Source of the DNA: Parus major
Taxonomy: Eukaryota; Chordata; Aves; Passeriformes; Paridae
Length of the DNA stretch: 64,000 nt
Direction: 5' to 3'
Assembly: GCF_001522545.3 (NCBI RefSeq)
Contig: NC_031783.1
Coordinates: forward strand, 8,023,433-8,087,432
Shown here: positions 1-11,709 of the stretch, one piece after another
Numbering within the stretch: position 1 is the first letter of the stretch
How the letters are laid out: every line of letters begins with the position of its first letter
Translations under genes and position numbers: made by a program
The notes under the pieces: generated by a model
What the model was told of the DNA's origin: nothing
Database searches by the model: none
What the model saw: only the letters and a program-made list of their open reading frames with translations

Positions 1-3000
1 CAGAGATTTTGCCAGAACATCAAAGAGAAGGAGGTGGAGGGAGAAGTGGAAGGAATGAGGAAAAAAAATATTATTGCAAAAATTCTCCTTTTGTTTTTTT
101 TTTGTTTTTAATGCTACTTTTCACTTGGAATCCTTTTTAGTTTGGCATGAGAAAATGCCTTATGATAACAGATCAGAATTAAAAACACTGTTTTGACTGA
201 TCCCACACAAGTATTCTTCTTCTCACCCACCCCAGATCTTTCTCCCAGGGAAAACTGTGCGAGTCAGAGGGTTCCTTGCCAAAGTTTCAGGCAGTTCACA
301 TCAGGCAGTCTTGGAGAGCTAGGCATGCTAGAAGACAGGGTGAGAGAGCTTGGTGCAGTGTTGTACTTTAGCCATATACAGGTGCCCTTAGGACTGAAAT
401 GGTGTCAGGACACCCCAGAAACACGCACCCAGTCTAAGACAGGAGCCCCACAGACACAATTTCTAGCTATGTTCAATGATCTTCTGCAGTTATACAGAAC
501 AGATTTACTTTAGAATAGCTTCAGAGCACTTGCAATCTATAGTTATTCTCTTTTACAGGCAATCAGATGTTTCTGGGCTATTTTGATACACAACATTACT
601 CTAGGAAATAACACACTCTCCAAGAGCACTGATAAACAGGCTGTTATTTAGGACTACACAAGCAAGTCCAGCAGCATCCCTTCCCCTTCCTGCTGGAGCA
701 GGACTTCTCTTCCATCGAGGAGCTGTACCCAGATCAGTGTGGTGGTGCTGGCAGACACTGCCACGAGCAGCAGCCACGTGATGGAGACACATCCTTGGTG
801 AGATGCTGGGGGAAAACCAAGGGCAGTGCTGGCCTGAGCCGTGTGAGGGAAATGAGGATTGCTGCCATGGCCAGGCTGCCTCAGGCGAGCCAGCTGCCTG
901 CAGGGACACTGCTCTCCTGCCTTCCCACGTGGAAACATCAATCAAGCAAGTTCAAACAACAGGACATCCACTGAGTTGCTGGGCCAATAACCTTAACTAT
1001 TAATTCAGGACCCCTGGAGTGGGCTGAGATCAGAAACAAGGACTTTCATGCAGTCTTTAACTGAGGGAAGAGAACAGGAAAAAGCAAATCAGTGATGCAA
1101 GAGATGCCTCAGACTGAATCTATCTGTTGTGACAGTCCAAGTTGTGAGAAAGCCCTGGGGTTGTCTGTGGCATACACACATGCAGACTCCAGAACAGTGC
1201 TCAGGGGAAGATTTTCCTTCATTCCAAGAGCCATCAAGCTCTCTGGAGGGGGAGGCAGCTGTGGTTTACCTTGACCTGTCCATCTGTCTCTGTGTTCTGC
1301 CCTGTGCCAGCAGCACACGGGTGCCGTGGCACCAAAGCCCTCCTGCAGCGCTCAGCTGGGAGCACCAAGTGTACCCTGCACGTCTGGAAAGGAAATGAAA
1401 ACATGTCTAATTGCTGATGGGAGGTTACTGGTGCCCTGCCTCTCAAACCCCTAGCCACCTCAGGGCTGCACACTGACTCCTCTGCTGCAGCTGCTGTAGC
1501 ACAGTAGCACCTCTAAGAGAGGAACTGTGAGCACTTTTTTTGGCCTCGTGCTGCTCCACCGCTCCTCAGCTGATCTGCCCTTGGCATGACCCTTCAGAGG
1601 AGCTCCAGCATCCCCTGGCTCTAGGACAGTCTCCCATGGCCCACTGCATCCCCAGCCCCAGCAGGAGCCATGGATGGCTCAGCCTGGCTCTGTGAGAGGC
1701 TCCTCTGTGCAGCTTCCAGGGGATCTGCAGCTGCAGGGATGCGCAGACTCCATTTGAGGCAGAGGCTCAAACATTCCCTGGGGGAGATTTAGGGTTCTGC
1801 AAATCCCAGAGGATTCAAGCCACTGCTATAAAGCAGCCCTGGCTGGTTTAGGTAATACTCTGGACAAATTTTGCTCTTTTTACCCCCAGGATTTGGAGGG
1901 CAGCCACTCCCTTGGTGGCACCAGTTGAATAGCTGGTTCACACAGGCATGGCACTCCAGCAGCCGAGGTTCCTGGTCTGGCAACTCAGCCGGGGCTCACT
2001 TATTTTTCTCTAGTGATGTTTCTTAGATTGCAAGGGCTTTTCACAGAGTAATTCAAACAATTATTAACCATGTACTACTTTGGTAAGAAGGGTTTCAAAG
2101 TGTCAGGTTTTTTCCTTCCTGAGTCTGTTCTTCACTATCACTGCAGGGCCTCAGCTCAGAGACCACTTGCAGAGCTGTTAAACGTTCATCCCCATCAAAA
2201 TTCAACCTTGAGTGCAGAGGATCTGGCAAAGTATCTCTAGGCCAAATCCTCCCTGGGACTGTCTTCTGATCAGCCTCTCTTTTAGGAATTTAATGAGTAA
2301 AAATATATCTGGAAATAGAACAGAGTGTGGCCTGGAGAGGGAGGAGAGCAGCACGGCTGGGCCACAGATCAGAGCAACACAGTGCAGGTCTGACTGGTGC
2401 AGCTGAGGCTGCTGGGCACAGGCCCACCACAGACAGCTCAAAAGGTGTGACACAGCACAGACAGCTCCCTAAAACACTTGTGAGGAGCGTTGAAAAATGG
2501 CCAAGCTGGCCAAATCAAGAAATAAGCACAAGGAGTTTCTGGCTTCACATGGCACTACTGAGATCAGGTTAGAAAAAAGCACATTTAACTCAAGAGCCAG
2601 AGCAAATTCAAATATTAGGGTAAGAGCCTTTGAGGATGGTGAAGAAAAAGGATATGAAAAGTGAACAAAAATAAATGCAGCATGGAGTTGAGAGGACAAA
2701 CAAATTTACAAGGGAAGAAAACAACTTATCTGAGGAGAAAGCAAACATGGATGGAGCCCTTGATGTCTCATCTGTACACGTCTGCAGGTCTGTGCTCACC
2801 CACATTACTGCACAAATGCTCAAAGTGGATTCATACAAACACCTACCACTGCATGAGGGCAGAGACTTGTGCATCAGCAAAGCTATTCACCATTCATTAA
2901 TGTTAATTCTCTATTTCAAAACAGATAACCCACAAAATAACCCAAAAAAGCACAAATAAAGTAAATGCTTTATGCAATCAACAGCATAGGATGAATAGTA

Positions 3001-4347
3001 AATAATCAGAGAAAAGTCTTGGCAGATTCATCTCAGATTAAAGAAGTTCAGGCAAATCATGCCCAAGAAAAATCTTACAAAGCAATCCATTAGTGGGTTG
3101 GCTTACAGACAATGCTCACTGGAGAGGGCACAGTTAATTGGATGATCTGTTTGCAGTGAACTCTGCCACCTGTAATACTGAAGTACCTCACAGACTCTCA
3201 GCAGTGTGTTTACTGTGAAGCATCACAGCAAGAACCTTTTGTACCAGTTTGGATTGGCAGCTTTTTCCTATTCCCTTCATGTGTGACACAGGTTTCCTTT
3301 CAACTGAAAGAAAAAGGACTTCTGGAAAAGGAATATCCCAGCAAAGGGAACAAAAAAAAAAAAAAATCTTCAAATTGTAGGGGAAAACTGGGGAAGATGA
3401 AAATAGTTTTCAAAACAAAGTGTTCATAAATACAGGACAACTTGCTCTCTCTTCTGCTATGGTAAGAAGAAGAAGAGACTGAAGAAGGAGTGTGGTATAG
3501 GTCCCCAGGCCCCAAAACACACTGATTTCTGTATTATACACATAAATAAACAGAGAGCAGCATAGGGCAGCTTGCTCCACACAGGGTTCACAGAGGGGAC
3601 ACATTACTATTTACTACACAGCACATTAAAATGACAGTGACACACACCACTCAGAGGTGATCATTATTACTGGCTGCTTAAGGGATGATTTGAGAAATGA
3701 TCTGTAAATTTAATTTTTAATTAAGCCAGAAGCCCTAAGGGCCTTCTGAGTTCAAGCATTAAGGGGGGAAGAGGGGGAAATCAATTCTTGGTGATGGAGA
3801 GGTCTAGTAGAATCTAATAGGCCTGGGTAATATATCAAGAAGCTTTTAAGATCAGTCACAGAGCTCAACAGAGGAAAGTCTAAAACCCAATTTCAGATAA
3901 AAAACTACGCTGTAAAGTGGAATGGATGGTCACCATTGTTCAAACCTCTGAAAAGCTACTGTCTTGAGCTCTGACACACGTATTACTCACAAAATAGATA
4001 AATGATTAACACTGGCATGCAGAACTTCACAGGGAAGCCCTCATGCTTCTCCCCAACCACCTTGGAAAAGCAGCCATGGCTAAATGACCTTGAAATCACT
4101 CTAAAGCTCCAGCATGGCCAGCTATTGATAACCAGTCATCAGAACACCCTGTAAAGAGGTAGGTTTGTGCTGAGAGGCAAGTCTGGCTCCCTTGGATGCA
4201 CAGCACAGCTCTGCCAGGCTGGTGGCAGCAGCTGTGGCTGGAAGAGACACGGCTCTGAGTGCCCTGACCTCCACAGCACAGTTTCACCCAGCTCACAAAG
4301 TCACCACGTGAACATTTCCCAGCCCATCTCTTGACTGCAGGCTCACA
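1..4347. other. Gene-free stretch
   Basis: I see no supported gene here. The sequence is mostly unique, with a pure A run of 15 at 3352-3366, A/T-rich patches near 61-115 and 3700, and a more GC-rich patch around 1440-1760. An open frame at 193-513 follows a good splice-acceptor-like tract ending at 235, but has no partner exon and no recognisable product. Confidence 0.6.
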
Positions 4348-4765
4348 GCACCAGATGAGGTGCACCCAAGGGTGCTGTGAGAAATGTTATGTTATGTTAT
4401 AAGAATGTTATAAGAAGGCCACTCCTGTGTCATCTTTGGGATATTGTCATGACTGGGGATGTCCCCAGTGACTGGAGAAAAATAAACATTGCACCCATAT
4501 GCAAAAAAGGCCAAAAAGATGGCCTGGGGAGAGTCAGTTTTGCCTTGGTTGGTGAGAAAGTTGCAGGTTCCTCTTGGAATTCTGAAAAGCTTGGATCAAT
4601 CAGAATGGACTAAAGAATGGTAAATTGCACCTCATCAAACCTGAGTGCCTGCTATGGGAGAGGATCTGCAGCTGCAGAGCAGGAGGGAGCTGTGGAGGTC
4701 CCAATCATCATTTACCCTGACTTCCTCAACACTTTCAACACCACCTCCTACAATTTTTATACAGT
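4348..4765 (+). mobile_element. CR1 LINE fragment, decayed reverse-transcriptase region
   Basis: This is a degraded internal piece of a CR1 non-LTR retrotransposon. Conceptual translation shows typical CR1 ORF2 signatures in order: DEVHPRVL at about 4354-4377, GDVPSDWRK followed by an APICKKG block at about 4455-4515 (families usually read G(E/D)VPxDWKKANVTPIFKKG), then near 4615-4665 a match to the region before the finger-palm motif, and IIYPDFLNTFNT at about 4707-4741 (usually VIYLDFSKAFDT). Reading these needs frame changes, and stops intervene, so it cannot encode an enzyme. Both 5' and 3' ends of the element are missing. The A/T-rich ATGTT repeat at 4382-4398 sits inside and probably arose after insertion. 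Weak similarity may continue to about 4860. The CR1 identity is firm; the exact borders are estimates. Confidence 0.8.
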
Positions 4766-7700
4766 TTAATGTGCATCAGTCTGCAAAGGTGGAGGAGACA
4801 ACTGGATGGGGAAAGAAATGGATGGCTGGGCTGTAGAGGGTAGGAGTTAATGGAACCTGGGCTCTGCAGGAGTCTGCACCAAGACCTGTCCTCCTTGGGA
4901 TCAGAGACCTGCAGGAGCTGGGAGCCCTCCTGCCCGCTTTGGAATGACTCCATACTGGGGTGAAGAGCTGATCCAGGGCAGGGCTGCCACTCACAGGGAG
5001 CCCTGGGCTGTGGGAAACACCAAAATCTTCCCTTCAGCTCAATCAAAGTCCATATGCATATTTTCAAGAAGGAAGTTGGGCAGAGGAAATGAGCGAGAAA
5101 TGAGATGAATGGTCTTGTTTTCACAAACCTTCTCTTCTGAGAAACAAGTCATTTATCAAAGTGCTGTAATCCTACCAACTGTCATAACACTTGGTCTAAT
5201 TACATCTGGAGAACAATGAGCTTATGTTCAGGAAGAAACTGTCTGCAACAAGGTTGGTAGAAAAACTCTGCTATGCATGATCTTAGATCACAGGTCCAAA
5301 TGCAAGAACAAATGCCTCCAAGAAGGGGTTGCTGATGTTTGTATAAAGCAAACTCCTAGTATTTGGTAATCAAAAAAACTGCTTGGTTAATTTCCTGTAT
5401 TTTCATAAAATGCCATTCCTAGTGCATAAATCTACATCAGGGAAGCTCTGAAGTGGGTTTTAGAGATTACATGTTTGGGGGGAGGTTGCAAAATCCATCC
5501 TTTGGAAGACTACGTAGCGCATTCAAGAGCTGCTAAAAATGCTAAAAGTTAAAGTTTCTGGAAGTGCTTGGGCTGAGAGTCCACACTGCAGCTCCCTGCA
5601 GAGGTGCTGATGTCGTGGTGGCTCTCAGCAATGCAAGCACTGCTGAACTCATGCCTTGGGGAAAGCTCCCTTCAAGCCTCACACCACAGAACCCTCTGGA
5701 GATGAACCCCCCCTCCTGTGGTGGCCTCAGCAGTGTCTGGGAGCAGGAAGGAACAGCAGCAAGTCCCCAGCAGGTGGATTTGTCATGGGAGGAGCTCACA
5801 CAGCTCCTGATTTGACAGCAGAGGCTGGGTTTCAGCAGCACCGAGGGTGCACGGTTTCATTAACACTCAGAGCAAAAGAGCGAGGGAGGAGAGGGAGATC
5901 ATCCCAGCAGCAGCACAACCAGGCTCTTAGGAAAACAGCCATCATTTGGATTCTTGATACAGTCTGGGGACCATCTGCAAAGCAAGATAACACTTGCAGC
6001 CTGGATAAAGGTGCCAGAGTAAGGAGTAGACAAAACCAAAATACGCAGTAACACAAGGCAATGCACACACAAAATATGAGCACTGGGAGCAAAGAAGATG
6101 GATTTTCATAGACAGAATCTAAAAGGTGACTGAATATAGAGTTCTCCCCATGGTTGGGAGCATTACTTGATAACACATTGAAAGAAATCTAATTTTCCAT
6201 CAGTGTCCTGAATATAGAAATATTGCATAGCATCTTTTTGCTGCAGGCAGAGCAGCAAGGAAGGGATCAAATGAGAATAAGCATAAAGAGGAGTTTATTA
6301 ATCACCCATCAGAAAGTATTTCCACACCATCAGTGCATCCCTTGCCTTCTGAGTTTTACCCACATGGGCCTAGGGCTCTAGAAATCATGGCTGTTATGGG
6401 TCTTACATAAGATATTGAGGCCACAGGAGTGCTCTGAGGGACAGATCTTCCCCAGATGAAATGGCCACACCACCATGACATCAAGGCACCCAAGGTGACT
6501 GACATCAGCTGTCCATGCTGCAGGTGTGCAGCCATGAGATTGCCCCTGGCAAGACAAGGGAGCACAAACACACAGAGCACTTCACAGGCTGCCACTCTGA
6601 GCCTCACCCTGGAACAGCCCCAGACATCATCTGCAAGTTGTTAGAAGGAGAAAGGTGTTTCCAAGGAACAAAAAGCACTTGTAGGTAAGTTGTATTCCTT
6701 TCAATTTATTTCTGTAAATTTTGCACTTCCTAACCTAAAAAAAAAAACCCAAAATTTCAAGATCTGCTGTAACAAATTAAAAGGATTTCTAGTTTATCAC
6801 TATTTTACAAAAAAAAAAAAAAAGAATAAAATTATCTGATGAAGAAACTGAAAACTAGACATCAGATGATGGTATTGTTTCATACTGTCAAACCTGATTT
6901 AACTCAGTGAAATTCTGGTGCCAAAACTCTGCCTCCTGTGGCTTTATTTGTCTGGGCAGGCACTTGACAGCATCTCAGCTCCCCCAGGCTCACACTCCAG
7001 GGTCCAAATGGATCCCGAGCCTCCTCAGGAGAGACAGATGGTGAGTTTTTCACAAGTACTTGTTACAGTGAGTCACAGGTTAAAGCTGGGTCTGTGCCAG
7101 GGTGCCACACAAAGCCAACCCTCAGGAGCCTGGAGCAGAGGTGAGGATTGCCCAGCTGATGTCCCTGGATCTCTCATGCATGCAGGGGTGATGTGACAAC
7201 TGGAGCAATGCCCTGCACATGGCACATGGCTTGGGGAGCACCTGCAGAGGCTCAGCTCCTGCCCTGCACACTCCCAGGGCAAGCAGGGGCCCCTGGCAGA
7301 AAAGTTCAGGCTCCTCCTGAGGTCATGTTTTATGTTCCCTTAAAAATTAATAGGGGGGAATATAATTAGAGCTATGAAATGGGTATGCAGAGATGTGCCC
7401 TTTGCTGCAAATGGAATAATGAAATTAGATGTGTGTTTGAAGGAAAAAGCCCTGGAGAAGGAACACACACTAATCCCCGGGACCCCACTGAGGGGTTTGG
7501 CTAAACCCCAAATGTCACAGCACCAGGCCCTGCCTCGGGGCAGCTGCAGCAGCTCAGGGCTGAGGATGCAGGAATTCTAATCCCACCTGCCAGGCACAGA
7601 GGCTGAACCATCAAAAACCCTCAACCAGCCATGACAGCCTGTGCAGCCTGTCATGAAAAAACCCTCAAAAGCAGACATTTGAGCAATGCAGAGCCAGGAC

Positions 7701-7937
7701 AGCCCCAAAGAGCAGGATGATGCTCCAGGGAATCTGCCAGCCCCAGCCCTCAGCACAGGCATCGCTCCCCCCATGGTCACAGCACAGCCAGAGCCACCCA
7801 AGGGCTCAGCAAGGAAAACATTTACTGCCCAGATGGGTTGGACTTCCTTTTCCTCGAGGGTAAACAAGGATAAAGGAGCTTGTTTTGCAATAATAGAGAT
7901 TTCTGTGTCTCAAACAGGAACAAACAAGCAGAAACAA

Positions 7938-7966
7938 AATAATAATAATAATAATCATCATCATCC
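7938..7966. repeat. (AAT)n/(CAT)n microsatellite
   Basis: About six AAT units run directly into about three CAT units. This is a compound trinucleotide microsatellite in otherwise unique sequence. Confidence 0.85.
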
Positions 7967-8420
7967 AAATATAAAAATCCTCAGAAACATTATTTTGCAG
8001 AGAGAGTAACCATGAGACATCTTCTCAGTGCTTTGCTTGAGCATGATGCCAGAGCTGGCTGAACTTGGGGGTGAAGGAGACAGAGGGGGGAAATAAGTAT
8101 TTTCCAGGTTAGAAACCTGTAACTCACCATTATTCAAGACAAAATTCTGAATTATTATTTTCTGGGAAACAGAAGTTTTCATTTTGATTATTTTCTAAAA
8201 TGACTTTCATTTCTTATTATTTTTCAGCTAAGGTAAAGGAGGAAACTGATAGAAAATCCGATAAGTGAAACCTTGTTTGACCTTTTCTTTCTCCATGATT
8301 TTATTAGACAGAAGCTGAGAATGCCTCTTCCATAAACCCTCACTTTATACAGCTATTCCAGTCTTCCTGTGAAAAGCTGAGGAGAGGAAGTGAGAAAACA
8401 CAAGTCCTAGATTTGAGGCA

Positions 8421-8452
8421 AAAATAAGATTTCAACAAAATAAGATTTCAAC
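8421..8452. repeat. 16-bp perfect tandem duplication
   Basis: The 16-mer aaaataagatttcaac occurs twice back to back (8421-8436 and 8437-8452). It is probably a recent slippage or repair duplication. Confidence 0.85.
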
Positions 8453-8520
8453 AAAAATATATTACATAAAAATCCTACAAGTCATTTATTTATAAAATAA
8501 CCCCCCTTTAATTGACAGAT

Positions 8521-8543
8521 TTTTTTTTATTATTATTATTAGT
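8521..8543. repeat. T run followed by (TTA)n microsatellite
   Basis: A run of eight T leads into about five ATT/TTA units. A similar short ATT array lies at 8866-8883. Confidence 0.8.
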
Positions 8544-8865
8544 TATAGGTGCTTGGCTACCAGACTGGTATTCACTGATGTTATTCAAATATAAATTCAT
8601 TCAACAGTCTGTAATTCTTGAAATTAAGCATTTAGGGCTTTATTTTGGATGTGCTTTATTCACCATTTGCTGTTGTCCTGCTACAGAGGGTGTCCAGCAT
8701 CCAACCAGGCAGAAAAGCACCAGAGACCCCAAGTGCTCCAGCTCTGGCAAACCTTGAGCATCTGGCTCTAAGAGAAGCAGCATCACTCACATCCTGCCTG
8801 CCAATTGCTCAGCAACTTCAGGTGTGTCAGAGAAAAGTCAAAATCATGACCAATTTGAGGATAAC

Positions 8866-8883
8866 TTATTATTATTATTATTA
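8866..8883. repeat. (ATT)n microsatellite
   Basis: Five to six ATT units in tandem. This is the third AAT/ATT array within 1 kb. Confidence 0.8.
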
Positions 8884-11691
8884 GTCCAAGAAATGGGCAA
8901 ACCTGCCCTGCAGGTGCTGTCCTTGGGGCACCCACAGGCAGCCCCTCCTCTGCCTCAGCTCTGGCTTCAGGTTTTCCTCCTCCACCCATTAATTCCCATC
9001 CCATCTACCTGATGAGAGCCATGCCCACGGGTCGTCTAAGAGCACAATGTCCTACATGAATGCAGCTCTGTGATATTTTTTCTATTTTTTTTTTAAAGCA
9101 CCATATTCTGTTTCAGCTGGAAACAGGACACTGACTATGAAAACTGGATGTTGTGCCAGCAGGAACCATGGAGTCTGAGTAACACAGATTGAATTAACCT
9201 CCTGAGGTGTCCCTGTGGGAAAAAACCATAACCATTGCTTCTGCTTAAAGTCTGTGCTTTCCCAAATACAGCTTTGAATTCAGAGACATTAGAAATGCTC
9301 AGGCACTGCAGGCTGCAGTGCTGTACACACAGGGTATAGCTGCTGGCTGGGGCTCTTTGTACAGCTCCCCAGCTTTCATTCTCCAACATAAATGTGAAGT
9401 CAGCAGGGACCTTCCAGGAGCACCACATCCTCAGGTAGGGTGCCAGGTCTGCCCAGATAATGCAAATTTTCTGCCTACTCCAGCTTAACAGCAAAACTTC
9501 TTGACTCTAATGTAGGAACAATTTGGTCCCAGAGAAGAAGCCCCCAGACCCAGCATTATTTTCCTTCCAACAAATGCATGAATATTTCCCTATATATAGC
9601 AATGATAGAGAAACCATTATTTAGGTTGATATACAAAGATGGGAGAATCCTCTGGTTACACAGTGTTAGTGTTGCAGAGCCTGAAATTAAACTTCCATTC
9701 CTTTACAACTCAAGACAAGTTCCAGACAGTGGGCTGAAAATACATTTCAAACAGATCTTCAACATACAGAACCATCTGTTTCCTTTTTGCATGAAGTATT
9801 TTTATTTGCTTCAAGTAATGATCTTAAACAGATTTTAGGAGATTTGTTATTAATAAAGGAATGTGAAAAATTTGCAGGAAGTCAAAAACCACATTCGGCA
9901 CCTGGGTCTGCTCGGGAGCCTGGGCGTTGCTTTGAAGACTCTGTGTTCTGTTATATCCTTAAATCCAGATTTAACTTCTGAATAAAACAGGTTTCATCTC
10001 CAGCACCAAACCACCCTTTGTGTAACGTTGTTTAGGAGAGGGAGCGAAGAGCAATTTCCACACCTGAATCTTCCCCGGGAACATCCAGCCTCACGGGCAG
10101 AGCGCAATTAGGCAGGCTGGAATTTGGCCAGGACATTAAGGTTAATGGCCCTACTGCTGCCAAGTGCCAGGATGTTTAATGAGTGCAAGCAGCAGAGGAG
10201 CCCACAGCAGGAATGATCCTGAGCCTGGCATCCTCATCTGCCTCCATCCCGAGCCTGGCATCCCCACCTGCCTCCTGTCCTGCCCCAGCTCCCGTGGGGA
10301 CAAGGGGCTGCACCCAGGGCCACAGCGCTGCTACCCCCAAACCCATCCCCTGCACACACCCAGGAGCCAGATGACAGCACCAAGGAAGACACACAGGGAT
10401 TTAAGTGGGATAAATTTCCTAAAAGCATAGACTGTAAGATCTTATTCAAGTTCTGCCAAGAGGCTGTATCATCACTGGACATTCAGCAGTAGATTAATAT
10501 AACCAACACAACCTTCAGTCAGTGCTTTCTCCACACATCTATTATTAAAGCTCTATTTTGGCCAAGACAGATGTATGAAACACACTACACCAACTGGAAC
10601 AAAATGCATTATCTGCCTCATTAAAAAAAAAATAAAAAAGAGTAGAGTTCCCCTCCTTTGTCTCGGTGCAGCTTTGCTGCTGTGGCCCCTGTGAGCAGCC
10701 ATCACCCAGGGGAGGACACAGCAAAGTCCCTGGAGGTACTGGGAGCACTGTTTTTAACAGCCCTGCATGGTGGAAGGGACAGATACCCCATAACTTATGC
10801 AAGAGATTTCCCATACATCCTGTATTTCCTTACAGATGTGCACAGCCCCTCACAGCCCCAGGACAAGGGCACTGCTCCATCTCTGCCCTGCTGCTGTCAC
10901 CCACAATGGGTCATTAGCTTTGGGTGGGTGCTGCTCCTAATACCAGTGTCTGAACCAAAATTAGCACATTGGTACCACAGCCATGAAGTGTCAAAGCTGA
11001 GCCATGTCAGCCATTTACTGACTGTACTCAGTCCCTAAATCTGTTTTGCAGCTGCTGTCTGCATAAATAATGAATAAAGCAATAAATCTGGCAGGGTTAC
11101 CAAACACTTTCATTCAGCTTCTCTTGAACCAGTTGAATTCTGCTGTGATTCATCTGCCTGCCCGAGCCCCAGAGAGACACTTCCAGGGGTAGGGAGGAGA
11201 GGGCGCCTTATTTCTGTGCACTGCTGTGGAGCATCCAAACCCAATTCCCTTTCAATCCTGCTTTCTCTCATTTTTACTGAGGCAGGGAGCAAGACTGAGA
11301 CTCTTTTGAACTACACTATCTTACCCTCTTCCAGGCACAGGTCACTGATTTCAAGACAGAAATGTTAGATGCTCAGGTTTTCTTTTTAATGAAAATCTGT
11401 GTTGCCAATTTTTTGTGCGAGGCGATGTCACCAGAAGTCACTTGCTCTTGTCCTTTCAGAGAGAACCACTTGTGCCTCCTGTGCTGCAGGAGGGTCACAC
11501 TGACTTGGTGGTGTGGGGAGAGGCAGGACCAAGTGCCAGGCAGGGCCAATTGCCACAGGAGGCTGTTGGGTGACCACAGCCTTGGAGGAGCCTTTGGCAG
11601 CAATGACAGGGGGAACCCAATGGGAAAAAGCAATGAAGGATAGGACTTGGTAGATCAAACATGCAAACAGCTGCCAGATAAATAACAGGGG

Positions 11692-11709
11692 AAAAAAAAA
11701 AAAAAAAAA
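11692..11709. repeat. Poly-A run
   Basis: Eighteen consecutive A on the + strand. No SINE or processed-gene body is recognisable upstream, so it is listed only as a homopolymer. Confidence 0.85.

Noticed and set aside
193..513. 106-codon ORF after an acceptor-like tract ending at 235
   Set aside because: It has no upstream exon in the window and no recognisable protein. Strong acceptors followed by 90-codon frames are expected by chance a few times in 64 kb.
6960..7040. 81-bp exon-like segment, open frame, gtgagt at its end
   Set aside because: It stands alone, with a weak pyrimidine tract and no phase-matched neighbour.
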